From: VRUE01 sp035557635
Lineage (GTDB): Bacteria; Actinomycetota; Thermoleophilia; Solirubrobacterales; 70-9
NCBI GenBank assembly: GCA_035557635.1
Contig: DATMDR010000086.1
Coordinates: 1 to 26,206 of the forward strand
Direction of reading: 5' to 3'
DNA: 26,206 nt
The notes beneath the pieces are model-generated. The model was not told the origin of the DNA and did not search any database. It was given only the letters and a program-made list of their open reading frames with translations. Of the stretch, positions 1 to 7,045 are shown piece by piece. A program made the translations under genes and the position numbers. The number at the start of each line of letters is the position of its first letter. Within the stretch, counting starts at the first letter, position 1.

Positions 1-1
1 A

Positions 2-319
2 GAGGCGACGGCGGACCTGCCCAACGTGGAGGTGAGGATCTTCTCCAACCTGCTGGTCGAGTTCGCCCGCGAACTCGGCGCGAAGGCGATCGTCAAGGGG
101 ATGCGGGCGATCTCCGACTTCGAGTACGAGTTCGAGATGGCACAGCTGAACCGCAAGCTCGACCCCGGGATCGAGAGCATCTACGTGATCGCCTCGGCTC
201 AGTACAGCTTTCTCTCCTCGACCGGGGTGAAGGAAATGGCCACCTTCGGCGGCGATGTCTCCGATCTCGTCCCGACCCCCGTCGCGGTGGCGATGGCGGA
301 CCGCCTGGGCGACAGGTAG
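2..319 (+). CDS. coaD: Phosphopantetheine adenylyltransferase, C-terminal part (5' end outside window)
   Basis: CoaD transfers AMP from ATP to 4'-phosphopantetheine, the penultimate step of coenzyme A synthesis, in the cytoplasm. About 105 C-terminal residues are visible; the frame is open to the left edge, so the gene begins outside the window. The visible part matches the second half of the nucleotidyltransferase fold: a VKGMRAISDFEYEFEMA segment, NRKL, then YSFLSSTGVKEMA and GGDVSDLVP, all CoaD signatures. The stop is TAG at 317-319. Family members are about 160 residues, so roughly a third is missing at the edge rather than deleted. The next gene downstream is SepIVA-like. Identity is secure; only the missing N-terminus, including the HxGH nucleotide-binding motif, cannot be checked. 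Confidence 0.95.
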   Translation, partial: EATADLPNVEVRIFSNLLVEFARELGAKAIVKGMRAISDFEYEFEMAQLNRKLDPGIESIYVIASAQYSFLSSTGVKEMATFGGDVSDLVPTPVAVAMADRLGDR

Positions 320-412
320 GCTTTCGCGACATGGTCTGCGGTGGGAGATAGCTTGCAAAAAGCCGTGGAAATAACCGCTTCTTCACCGAAAATGCCCCTG
401 ACACGTAGGCTT
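311..412. repeat. Pair of 13-nt direct repeats flanking the coaD-sepIVA intergenic region
   Basis: GACAGGTAGGCTT at 311-323 and GACACGTAGGCTT at 400-412 match at 12 of 13 positions and lie 89 nt apart. The first copy includes the coaD stop codon; the second abuts the TACGAT box in front of the next gene. They could be a worn target-site duplication around a lost or degenerate insertion, a tandem operator pair, or chance. The 76 nt between them are AT-richer than the surroundings and hold no gene that I can see. Confidence 0.35.
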
Positions 413-417
413 ACGAT
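412..417 (+). promoter_or_regulatory. Putative -10 box (TACGAT) for a leaderless sepIVA-like transcript
   Basis: TACGAT fits the actinobacterial TAnnnT -10 pattern and ends 6 nt before the ATG at 424, so transcription would begin at or next to the start codon. No Shine-Dalgarno sequence precedes that ATG, which agrees with a leaderless mRNA. I found no convincing -35 box. Confidence 0.4.
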
Positions 418-423
418 CTTCTT

Positions 424-909
424 ATGGACGTTCTGGTCCTCATAGACAAGCTGGACGACGTCGTCCACAACGCCCGGCCCGTCCCTCTGACGGACCAGGT
501 GCGCGTGGATCGCGAGGAGATCTACGACCTCCTCGACCAGATGCGGGCGACGATCCCCGAGGAGATCAAGCAGGCGCGCTGGATCGTCAAGGAGCGCCAG
601 GAGATGCTCGCCGAGGCCAAACGCGAGGCGGAGCGGATCGTGCGTGAGGCGCGCGAGCAGCAGGCCCGCCTGATCTCCGACGAGGAGGTCACCAAGCAGG
701 CCGAGCGCGCCGCCGACGAGATCGTCGAGGACGCCCGCGCCCGCGAGCGTGAGATTCGCCTCGGCGCCGAGGACTACGCCGACGAGATCCTCAACACGCT
801 CGAGGTCAACCTGCAGAAGTTCCTCGCCGCCGTGCAGCGCGGGCGCGACCGGCTCGCCGGGCGCGACGAAGAGCAGCAGCCTGTCGCCGAGCTGGACGAG
901 CAGCAGTAA
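424..909 (+). CDS. SepIVA/DivIVA-like coiled-coil cell-division protein
   Basis: A 161-residue protein, strongly acidic/basic and almost wholly helical. The N-terminus (MDVLVLIDKLDDVVHNARPV, residues 1-20) is followed by VDREEIYDLLDQMRATIPEEIKQARWI and then a long Glu/Arg/Ala heptad-rich stretch to about residue 150. This pattern resembles the actinobacterial DivIVA-domain protein SepIVA of mycobacteria, which works in septum and envelope growth. In mycobacteria that gene also lies near yceD and rnc, which are nearby here. Mycobacterial SepIVA is longer (about 245 residues), so this would be a short form. No membrane segment is evident. It could alternatively be named an ATP-synthase-b-like coiled coil, a frequent automated label for such proteins. 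The start is the ATG six bases after a TACGAT box. Confidence 0.7.
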   Translation: MDVLVLIDKLDDVVHNARPVPLTDQVRVDREEIYDLLDQMRATIPEEIKQARWIVKERQEMLAEAKREAERIVREAREQQARLISDEEVTKQAERAADEIVEDARAREREIRLGAEDYADEILNTLEVNLQKFLAAVQRGRDRLAGRDEEQQPVAELDEQQ

Positions 910-921
910 TTCTCGGCGGTA

Positions 922-1032
922 GAGGGGTCGGGGCACCCCTCGTCGCTCAACTTTTTCGTTGAACGTCTCTGGCTGCCGCGAAGCGGACGGCCGAAAAAGT
1001 ACAAGCCGCTTTGAGGGGCGCCCCGACCCCTC
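922..1032 (+). repeat. Arm-variable hairpin element, family A, copy 1
   Basis: A 111-bp element between two convergent genes. The left arm is 922-941 and the right arm 1013-1032; they are complementary at 19 of 20 positions. The 71-nt core (942-1012) contains AACTTTTTCG at 949-958 and its complement within GGCCGAAAAAGTACAAG (989-1005), plus an apical CCGC-GAA-GCGG hairpin. The right arm runs into the TGA stop of the methyltransferase on the other strand (1031-1033). Each arm is itself partly palindromic (GAGGGGT...ACCCCTC). Three more copies occur in this window with different arms. It may double as a bidirectional transcription terminator. Confidence 0.9.
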
Positions 1033-1525
1033 AATACACGGCGCGTACTACTGTCAGGTCGTCGGCCTGCCAGGTGATCTCGCCTCCGGACCATTTGACG
1101 AGATCGGAAAGCTGGTCTCCCTCGAAGACGTCGCCGATTACCAGTGAGCGGGAGTGATCCTTGACGCGGCGGAATAGGGCTTGCTTTTGGACGTCGTTGA
1201 GGTCGTTGACTGAGAGGACTGAGAGGACCAGGTCCCAGGGGCCGTCGGGGAGGGGGTCCTCCATGCGAGCCAGCTGGACGTCGTCGTAGGTCTGGCGGGC
1301 GCGGAAGACCATGTCGGGGCTGGAGTCGAGGCCGATCACCCAGGAGTCGGGGTGGGCCTCGATCAACCGCTGCGTCGTCTCCCCGGTCCCCATCCCCAGC
1401 TCGAGGACGCGCTCTGGCGGGAAGGGGATCGCCGCGACGGCCTGTTCCTGCAGCTCGTCATAGCGCGGGATCCGGGCGCGGATCCGCGTCAAGTACTCAT
1501 CCGGTGTCCAGTCGAATCGGTCCAT
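1031..1525 (-). CDS. Small class I SAM-dependent methyltransferase
   Basis: Predicted 164-residue cytoplasmic methyltransferase. Motif I of the SAM-binding Rossmann fold is clear at about residues 40-51 (VLELGMGTGETT), followed by an acidic residue at the end of strand 2 (VIGLDSSPDM) and a motif IV-like region (WDLVLSVLSVNDL). I chose the ATG at 1523-1525 (MDRFDWTPDEY), which leaves a 56-bp divergent spacer to yceD; an in-frame start 24 codons upstream would overlap the yceD leader. The substrate cannot be inferred. It is the only - strand gene in the first 14 kb, and its 3' end is covered by hairpin element copy 1, so it may have been inserted into an otherwise co-directional block. Confidence 0.75.
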   Translation of the reverse strand: MDRFDWTPDEYLTRIRARIPRYDELQEQAVAAIPFPPERVLELGMGTGETTQRLIEAHPDSWVIGLDSSPDMVFRARQTYDDVQLARMEDPLPDGPWDLVLSVLSVNDLNDVQKQALFRRVKDHSRSLVIGDVFEGDQLSDLVKWSGGEITWQADDLTVVRAVY

Positions 1526-1581
1526 TTCGTAATCTCGTCCGAGGTGCCATCGTAAGAGCGGGCGAAGCGGAGGAGTTGCTG

Positions 1582-2106
1582 ATGGCTCGAACCCCAACCA
1601 CCATCGTCGACCTGGCGCGCCTCAATCTCGCCTACGGCGAGGGCAGGCGGCTGGATCTGCGGGTTCGCCTCGAGGCGCTCGAGCTCGGTGGGCAGTCCTA
1701 TGCCGTCGAGGCCGAGTCCGTCGACGCCAGGATCGACGTCTCGCGGCAGAGCAGCGGCTACGCCTTCCGCCTGCGCTTCCCCCTCCACCTCGACGGCCCG
1801 TGCATGCGCTGCCTCGAGGGCGCTGCGGTGGACGCCGAGGTGGACGCCCGGGAGGTCGACCAGCGCGACACCGACGACGAGGAGCTGCGCAGTCCCTACG
1901 TGGTCGACGACGAGCTCGACCTGAGCCGCTGGGCCCACGACGCGGCGGCGCTCGCCACGCCGACCCGCGTCCTCTGCCGCCCCGACTGCGCCGGCCTCTG
2001 CCCGGTCTGCGGCGAATCCCTCAACGACGCCGACCCATCCGCCCACGAACATGACACGGGGGGCGACTCTCCCTGGTCCAAGCTGGACGAGCTGAAGCTG
2101 GAGTAG
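1582..2106 (+). CDS. yceD: YceD/DUF177 family protein, large-subunit assembly partner of L32
   Basis: A 174-residue DUF177 protein, the family almost always encoded directly before rpmF, as here, and linked to 23S rRNA/large-subunit maturation. The sequence shows the family's CMRCLE motif mid-protein (LDGPCMRCLEG) and, near the C-terminus, a second cysteine cluster (CRPDCAGLCPVCGESLN) suited to binding zinc. The start is the ATG at 1582, preceded by a GGAGGAG Shine-Dalgarno sequence about 8 nt upstream; the frame stays open further upstream but without conserved sequence. The TAG stop (2104-2106) is followed at once by hairpin element copy 2, which separates yceD from rpmF. Confidence 0.9.
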   Translation: MARTPTTIVDLARLNLAYGEGRRLDLRVRLEALELGGQSYAVEAESVDARIDVSRQSSGYAFRLRFPLHLDGPCMRCLEGAAVDAEVDAREVDQRDTDDEELRSPYVVDDELDLSRWAHDAAALATPTRVLCRPDCAGLCPVCGESLNDADPSAHEHDTGGDSPWSKLDELKLE

Positions 2107-2217
2107 AGAGGCGTCGGGCACCCCTCGTCGCTCAACTTTTTCGGTGAGCCTCACTGACTGCCGCAAAGCGGACGGCCGAAAAAGTACAAGCCGCTTTGAG
2201 GGGTGCCCGACGCCTCT
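2107..2217 (+). repeat. Arm-variable hairpin element, family A, copy 2
   Basis: A 111-bp element inserted between yceD and rpmF, starting on the base after the yceD stop codon. Arms 2107-2126 and 2198-2217 are perfect 20-bp inverted repeats. The 71-nt core (2127-2197) is close to copy 1: AACTTTTTCGG, an apical CCGC-AAA-GCGG hairpin, then CCGAAAAAGTACAAG. Compared with copy 1 the arms differ by a substitution and a one-base indel, and each change is matched on the opposite arm, so pairing has been preserved. Its position inside a normally co-transcribed pair suggests it could cause termination, RNA processing or mRNA stabilisation. Confidence 0.92.
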
Positions 2218-2242
2218 GATCACCCGCTACGATGCACGGCCG

Positions 2243-2458
2243 ATGGCGGTCCCGAAGAAGAGAACCTCCAGCGCACGGCGCGATAAGCGGCGTGCGCAGC
2301 ACAAAGCTGGGAAGGCAAGGCTGAACAACTGCCCGCGCTGCCACAGCCCCCGGTTGCCCCATCGCGTCTGTCCCACCTGCGGAACTTATGCCGGGCGGGA
2401 GGTGATCGTGCACAAAGTGGCCGATCCGACCGCGGCCGCCACCGACAAAGCGGAGTAG
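2243..2458 (+). CDS. rpmF: 50S ribosomal protein L32
   Basis: A 71-residue L32 (bL32), a large-subunit protein. The N-terminus MAVPKKRTSSARRDKRRAQH is the family signature, and CPRCHSPRLPHRVCPTCGTY supplies the four zinc-ribbon cysteines of the C+ form. The true start is ATG 2243; the frame can be read back to 2144 but that part lies inside the hairpin element. No Shine-Dalgarno sequence is evident. A TACGAT box at 2228-2233 (9 nt upstream) could give a very short leader, so rpmF may have its own promoter downstream of the element. The plsX start follows 2 bases after the stop, the classic rpmF-plsX arrangement. Confidence 0.97.
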   Translation: MAVPKKRTSSARRDKRRAQHKAGKARLNNCPRCHSPRLPHRVCPTCGTYAGREVIVHKVADPTAAATDKAE

Positions 2459-2460
2459 CC

Positions 2461-3486
2461 GTGGCCGGGCGCGGCCTGACCGTCGCCCTGGACGGGTTCG
2501 GGGCCGAGCAGGGCTTCGACGTGCTTGCCGACGGGGTGAGGCGGGCCGCTGCGGATGGGATCGGTGTACGCGTCTTCGGCCCCCCGGACGAGTTGGGGCT
2601 CGACGGCGTGGATGGCGTCGAGGTCGCGCCGAGCGCGGAGTGGATCTCCAACGAGGAGGAGGCGGTGCCGGCGGTTCGGGCGAAGGGGGAGGCGTCGGTG
2701 GTCCGCGCCGTCGCCGATGTGGCCGGGGGACGCTGCGCGGCGATGGCAAGCGTCGGCTCCACCGGGGCGGCGATGGCGGCCGCCACCTTCGGCCTGCGGC
2801 GGCTGCGCGGCGTGCAGCGCCCCGCCCTCGCGGTGCAGCTGCCCACCCCCGGCGGGCAGCCCACGCTCTTCCTCGACGTCGGCGCCAACGTCGAGGTGCG
2901 CGCCCAGCACCTGGTCCAGTTCGCCTTCCTCGGCGCCGCCTTCAGCGAGGCGGTGCTGGGGGCCGCACGACCCCGTGTGGGCCTGCTCTCGGTTGGCGAG
3001 GAGGTGGGCAAGGGTCGCGAGGAGGTGGTCGCGGCGCGCGAGACGCTCTCCGCGGCCGCCGGAATCGACTTCATCGGCAACGTCGAGGGGCGCGACCTCC
3101 CGGCCGGTGCGGCGGACGTCGTCGTCACCGACGGCTTCACCGGCAACGTCGCCCTGAAGTTGATGGAGGGCACCGCGCGCACCCTGACCGGGGCGATCCG
3201 CGAGGCCGCTCGCTCCAACCCGCTCGCCGCCCTCGGCGGCCTGCTGCTGCGCCCCGCCCTGGGTGGGCTGCGGCGCGAGATGGACCCGGACGCGACCGGC
3301 GGCGCCGTCCTGCTCGGCCTGCGCGGCGTCGCCGTCGTCGGCCACGGCAGCTCGGGGGCGGAGGGGGTCGCCAACGCGGTGCGCCTGGCGGCCCGCTGCG
3401 CCGAGGTCGACGCGGTCGGCCGGACCGCGGCCCTGCTCGAGGCCGGCGGCGCCACCCGTGGCTCGCTGAGCGACGGCGCCGCGTGA
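2461..3486 (+). CDS. plsX: Phosphate acyltransferase PlsX
   Basis: PlsX converts acyl-ACP and phosphate to acyl-phosphate, feeding PlsY in phosphatidic acid synthesis at the inner face of the membrane. The 341-residue protein (GTG start) has the usual length and later family motifs: DVGANVEV (about residues 140-147), VGLLSVGEEVGKG (about 177-189) and DVVVTDGFTGNVALK (about 219-233). The N-terminal motif, normally VAVDAMGGD, reads VALDGFGAEQG here, a visible departure. It sits in the standard rpmF-plsX-acpP order, although fabD, fabH and fabG, often in the same operon, are absent. Function is secure from the family; the effect of the altered N-terminal motif is unknown. Confidence 0.93.
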   Translation: MAGRGLTVALDGFGAEQGFDVLADGVRRAAADGIGVRVFGPPDELGLDGVDGVEVAPSAEWISNEEEAVPAVRAKGEASVVRAVADVAGGRCAAMASVGSTGAAMAAATFGLRRLRGVQRPALAVQLPTPGGQPTLFLDVGANVEVRAQHLVQFAFLGAAFSEAVLGAARPRVGLLSVGEEVGKGREEVVAARETLSAAAGIDFIGNVEGRDLPAGAADVVVTDGFTGNVALKLMEGTARTLTGAIREAARSNPLAALGGLLLRPALGGLRREMDPDATGGAVLLGLRGVAVVGHGSSGAEGVANAVRLAARCAEVDAVGRTAALLEAGGATRGSLSDGAA

Positions 3487-3499
3487 TAGGAACCGTCGG

Positions 3500-3745
3500 G
3501 TGACCCGCGAGGAGATCCTCACCCTCGTCCGCAGCCACCTCGCTGAGGAGCTGGAAGTGGACGCGACCAAGATCGAGGAGGGGACCCGCTTCAAGGAGGA
3601 CCTCGACGCGGACTCGCTCGATCTCTACGAGCTGGTGATGGAGCTCGAGGACCGCTACGGGATCTCGGTCTCCGAGCAGCAGGCGGCGCGGATCGAGACC
3701 GTCGGCGACGCGGTCGGGTTCGTCGTGGAGCACGCCAAGGTTTGA
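3500..3745 (+). CDS. acpP: Acyl carrier protein
   Basis: An 81-residue acidic ACP that carries growing acyl chains on a 4'-phosphopantetheine arm. The attachment serine lies in DLDADSLDLYELVM, matching the DSL(D/E) motif at about residues 37-39. The GTG start at 3500 is preceded by an AGGA at about 3488-3491. The gene is 13 bases after plsX, so its substrate-binding partner is co-expressed. The stop TGA (3743-3745) overlaps the TTG start of rnc, indicating translational coupling. Confidence 0.95.
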   Translation: MTREEILTLVRSHLAEELEVDATKIEEGTRFKEDLDADSLDLYELVMELEDRYGISVSEQQAARIETVGDAVGFVVEHAKV

Positions 3746-4428
3746 CGGCTTCGCCGCAGGGCACGCTGGCTGAGCTGGTCGAGGGCCTGCCCGGCGACCT
3801 GCGCCGGCAGGCGCTGACCCACTCCTCCTGGACCGAGGACCGGGTCGACTCCTACGAGCGCCTCGCCTACCTCGGCGACAGCGTGCTCGCGCTGACCGTC
3901 GCATCCGACCTCTTGGAGCGCTTCGCCGCGGTCGACGCCGGCGGGCTGACCAAGATCCACAACCAGGCGGTGAGTGGTGTCTCCTGCGCCGAGGTTGGGC
4001 GTGAGCTCGGCGTCCCGGCGATGCTCGAAGAGGCCGAGCCGGAGCGCGAGGAGGCGATCCCGGCAGCGGTGCTGCTTGCCGGCGAGCGCCCCCTGCCAGA
4101 GGTGACCGAGGCGTTGATCGGCGCCTGCTTCCTCGCCTTCGGCTACGAGCGCACCGCGGCTGCGGTCGCGGACGCCTTCACCGCCCGGGTCGAGCTCGCG
4201 GCCGAGACGACGACCGACTTCAAGTCGGCGCTGCAGGAGCTGCTGGCGCGTCGCCATGCCCGGGTCGCCTACGAGGTGGTCGCCGAAGCGGGCCCGCCGC
4301 ACAAGCGGAGCTTCGAGGTCGAGGCGATCGTCGACTCCGAGCGGGTGGGCAGGGGAGAGGGCAGGAGCAAGAAGGCCGCCGAGCAGGCCGCGGCGGAGGA
4401 GGCGCTTCGGCGGCTGGAAGAGGTCTAG
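3742..4428 (+). CDS. rnc: Ribonuclease III-family protein with altered active site
   Basis: RNase III normally cleaves double-stranded RNA in rRNA processing and mRNA decay. The 228-residue protein has the two usual domains: an endonuclease domain (about 1-150) with HSSW and YERLAYLGDSVL, and a C-terminal dsRNA-binding domain (about 155-228) ending in GRSKKAAEQAAAEEALRRL. Two metal ligands differ from the canon. The signature ERLEFLGD reads ERLAYLGD, so the second Glu (E41 in E. coli) is Ala42. The ADTVEALIG motif reads PEVTEALIG, so D114 is Glu120. D46 and E123 remain. The TTG start overlaps the acpP stop. Whether it still cleaves RNA is doubtful; binding should persist. The mutM gene often found after rnc is missing. 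Confidence 0.88.
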   Translation: MTASPQGTLAELVEGLPGDLRRQALTHSSWTEDRVDSYERLAYLGDSVLALTVASDLLERFAAVDAGGLTKIHNQAVSGVSCAEVGRELGVPAMLEEAEPEREEAIPAAVLLAGERPLPEVTEALIGACFLAFGYERTAAAVADAFTARVELAAETTTDFKSALQELLARRHARVAYEVVAEAGPPHKRSFEVEAIVDSERVGRGEGRSKKAAEQAAAEEALRRLEEV

Positions 4429-4507
4429 GCGTGCTTCGCGTCCGGCCCACCCGCGAGCCTTACTCTGTCCACCGACACGCTTCCGTACGAGATCCCAAAG
4501 GGCTGAG

Positions 4508-6934
4508 ATGTATCTGAGATCGATCGAGATGAAGGGGTTCAAGTCGTTCCCCGAGCGGGCGAGGCTGGAGTTCTCGCCTGGCGTCAGCGTGATCGTCGGG
4601 CCCAACGGCTCCGGCAAGTCGAACATCACCGACGCGGTGCTCTGGGCGCTGGGCGAGCAGAGCCCCGGCGCGATCCGCGGCGCCTCGATGCAGGACGTGA
4701 TCTCGGCCGGCGGCAAGGGTGTCGGTCAGCGCCGCGCCGCCGAGGTCGAGGTGGTGATCGACAACTCCGAGGGCCGCGCCGCCACCGAGCTCTCCGAGAT
4801 CGCGGTCAGCCGTCGCCTCGACCGCGCCGGGGACGGCGGCTACCGCCTCAACGGCGCCCGCTGCCGTCTCGTCGACGTGGTCGAGGTCCTCTCCGACGCC
4901 AACCTCGGGCGGGAGATGCACTCGGTGATCAGCCAGGGCAGGGTCGAGTCGATCGTCCACTCGAAGCCGCGTGAGCGCCGCCTCCTGATCGAGGAGGCGG
5001 CCGGGCTGGGCAAGCACCGCAAGCGCCGCCGCCGCGCCGAGCTGAAGCTGCGCGCCGCCCGTGACAACCTCGACCGGGCGCTCGACCTCGAGCGCGAGGC
5101 GCGTGGCCGGTTGCGGCCGCTCAAGCGCCAGGCACAGGCCGCCGAGCTGGGGGCACGGATCGAGCGCGAGGAACTGGAGCTGCGCGGCCACCTGGTCTCC
5201 GAGGAGCTGCGCAGCGGCGAGGACCGCGCGCTTGCCGCCCAGCGGGTGGCGGAGCAGGCCCGGGCCGAGCGGGCAGAGCTCGAGCGTCGCCTCGCCGAGG
5301 TCAGCGAGCGGCGACGGGAGGCGGAGGAGCGCTTCGCGGCCCGCGACCGTGAGCGCACCCAGGCCTGGGGTCAGCTGACCAGCCTGCGCGGCGAGCAGCA
5401 GCGGATCGCGGTGAGGGGCGCGAGCCTCGCCGATCGCGAGCGTGAGCTCGCCGCCGGGATCGAGTCGCTGCGGGCCGAGCTCGGCCCGCTGACCCTCGAC
5501 GTCGGCGCCGGCGCCGCACCTGGGGAGCGCAGCCGCAAGCTGGAGGAGGAGCTGGCCGAGGTCGAGTCCGGCCTCGCCGGGGCCGCCGAGGGGTTGGCGC
5601 AGGCCCGCTCCACAGACGCCGCCGAGCCGACCCGCGAGAAGGCGCTCGACGCGGTCCGAAGCGGCGCCGAGCGGGCGGCCCGCCACGCGCGGCGGGCGCA
5701 GGGGCTGCTCGGCGAGCGCCACCGGGAGGCGCTGCGGGCGCGGCTCGCCGCCGGCGAGGCGCTGCTCGATGACGTCAAGGCCGCGGCGGAGGCCGCCCTC
5801 GTCGCCGAGGCGGCGATTCGCGCCCGCGTAGAGCGAATCGAGGGCCGCGTCGTCGGCGATGCCGGTGACGGCGACGAGATCGCCGAGGAGATGCGCGCCT
5901 GCTCGCAGCGCGAGTACGAGCTGCAGGCGGAGATGAAGATCGCCTCCGACAAGCTGACCGCGGCGGAGGTCGAAGCCGCCCATCTCGGCGACCGCCGCTC
6001 CGAGGCGGCGAAAGATCTGGCCGCGATCGTCGAGCGGCTCGGCGAGTCGATCGAGGGCTGGGAGCAGCCGGTCGGCGAGGAGGAGCGGGCCGAGATCGAC
6101 CGCCGGCTCGAGCGCCTGGAGCGCCGCCGCGCCCAGATCGGCCCGGTCAACCCGCTGGCCGAGCGCGAGTACGAGGAGGCGCGCGACCACGTCGAGACGC
6201 TGCAGGCCCAGCGCGAGGACACAGAGCGGGGGATGCACGAGCTGGAGGCGCTGATCCGCGACATCGACCGCGAGATCGAGCGCGCCTTCGAGCAGACCTT
6301 CGAGGGGACGGCGAAGAACTTCGAGGAGATGGTCGAGCACCTCTTCCCCGGCGGTCGCGGGCGGCTGCGCCGCGTTGCCCTGCGCGCCGTCCGCGATGCC
6401 GAGGACCCCGCCGAGGGAACGGATGCCGAGGACGGGGAGGAGGCCGAAGAGGAACGTGAGGAGCTCGGGGTCGAGATCGAGGTGACCCCGGCGGGCAAGT
6501 CGACCCGCAAGCTCTCGCTGCTCTCCGGCGGCGAGAAGTCACTGGTCGCGCTGGCCTTCGTCTTCGCCGTCTTTCTCGCCCGGCCCTGCCCCTTCTACAT
6601 CCTCGACGAGGTCGAGGCGGCGCTCGACGACGCCAACATCGACCGCTTCCTGCAGCTGATCCGCCGCTTCTCCGATCGCGCCCAGTTCGTGATCGTCACC
6701 CACCAGAAGCGGACGATGGACGCCGCCGACGTCCTCTACGGCGTGACGATGGGCGATGACGGTGTCACCAAGGTCGTCTCCCGCCGCCTTCCCCGCGAAG
6801 CGGAGGAGGCGACAGCCCCACCCCCATTCGCCGGCTTGGCCGAGGATGAAGAACCGAGCGCAGCTGGGGCCCTCCTAGGTGAGGCGCCCGCCACCGAGCG
6901 CCCCCCTTCTGCCAGCAGAACCGAAGCTGCGTAA
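4508..6934 (+). CDS. smc: Chromosome-partition ATPase SMC, short form without recognisable hinge
   Basis: SMC dimers load on DNA and extrude loops to organise and separate chromosomes. Both ATPase half-heads are intact: MYLRSIEMKGFKSF at the N-terminus, Walker A GPNGSGKSN at 31-39, the Q-loop region, ISQGRVESI, then near the C-terminus the ABC signature LSGGEK (about 672-677), Walker B FYILDEVEAALDD (about 696) and a conserved VTHQKRTM. The bacterial SMC motif IGPVNPLAEREYEE is also present. Between the heads lie only about 440 residues of Glu/Arg/Ala coiled coil. Typical bacterial SMC is about 1180 residues with a globular hinge of about 150; I find no hinge motif and no CxxC zinc hook. A tail of about 70 residues follows the head. 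The ATG at 4508 has an AAAGGG Shine-Dalgarno sequence and starts at the conserved N-terminus. Confidence 0.93.
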   Translation: MYLRSIEMKGFKSFPERARLEFSPGVSVIVGPNGSGKSNITDAVLWALGEQSPGAIRGASMQDVISAGGKGVGQRRAAEVEVVIDNSEGRAATELSEIAVSRRLDRAGDGGYRLNGARCRLVDVVEVLSDANLGREMHSVISQGRVESIVHSKPRERRLLIEEAAGLGKHRKRRRRAELKLRAARDNLDRALDLEREARGRLRPLKRQAQAAELGARIEREELELRGHLVSEELRSGEDRALAAQRVAEQARAERAELERRLAEVSERRREAEERFAARDRERTQAWGQLTSLRGEQQRIAVRGASLADRERELAAGIESLRAELGPLTLDVGAGAAPGERSRKLEEELAEVESGLAGAAEGLAQARSTDAAEPTREKALDAVRSGAERAARHARRAQGLLGERHREALRARLAAGEALLDDVKAAAEAALVAEAAIRARVERIEGRVVGDAGDGDEIAEEMRACSQREYELQAEMKIASDKLTAAEVEAAHLGDRRSEAAKDLAAIVERLGESIEGWEQPVGEEERAEIDRRLERLERRRAQIGPVNPLAEREYEEARDHVETLQAQREDTERGMHELEALIRDIDREIERAFEQTFEGTAKNFEEMVEHLFPGGRGRLRRVALRAVRDAEDPAEGTDAEDGEEAEEEREELGVEIEVTPAGKSTRKLSLLSGGEKSLVALAFVFAVFLARPCPFYILDEVEAALDDANIDRFLQLIRRFSDRAQFVIVTHQKRTMDAADVLYGVTMGDDGVTKVVSRRLPREAEEATAPPPFAGLAEDEEPSAAGALLGEAPATERPPSASRTEAA

Positions 6935-6935
6935 A

Positions 6936-7045
6936 GAGCCATCCCGGCAGGGGTGGAACGTCTTGTACTTTTTCGGCCGATCCGATCTCGGACGGCAGCG
7001 TCCACTTTCCGAAAAAGTTAAGTGAAACCCCTGCCGGGATGGCTC
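6936..7045 (-). repeat. Arm-variable hairpin element, family A, copy 3 (inverted orientation)
   Basis: A 110-bp element starting 2 bases after the smc stop. Arms 6936-6954 and 7027-7045 are perfect 19-bp inverted repeats, unrelated in sequence to the arms of copies 1 and 2. The core (6955-7026) is oriented opposite to the other copies: on this strand CTTGTACTTTTTCGG comes first and CCGAAAAAGTTAAG last. The apical hairpin is TCCGA-GA-TCGGA in core orientation. The same structure in either orientation behind a + strand gene argues against a strictly strand-specific signal. Confidence 0.9.

Noticed and set aside
959..1147. Short frame starting in hairpin element copy 1 whose peptide (ADGRKSTSRFEG) resembles one starting in copy 2 at 2144
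   Set aside because: The similarity comes from the shared core nucleotide sequence. The frames run on into unrelated downstream sequence, are not preserved in copies 3 and 4, and lack ribosome-binding sites. In copy 2 the frame is simply the upstream extension of rpmF.
4460..6340. A 626-codon open frame on the - strand opposite smc
   Set aside because: It is a Leu/Gly/Ala-rich shadow of the GC-rich smc coding sequence, with no motifs or ribosome-binding site.
922..7045. Hairpin elements as plain intrinsic terminators
   Set aside because: The conserved T5 run lies inside the structure, not after a GC stem, and the 70-nt core is conserved between copies. A terminator function is possible but does not explain the conservation.
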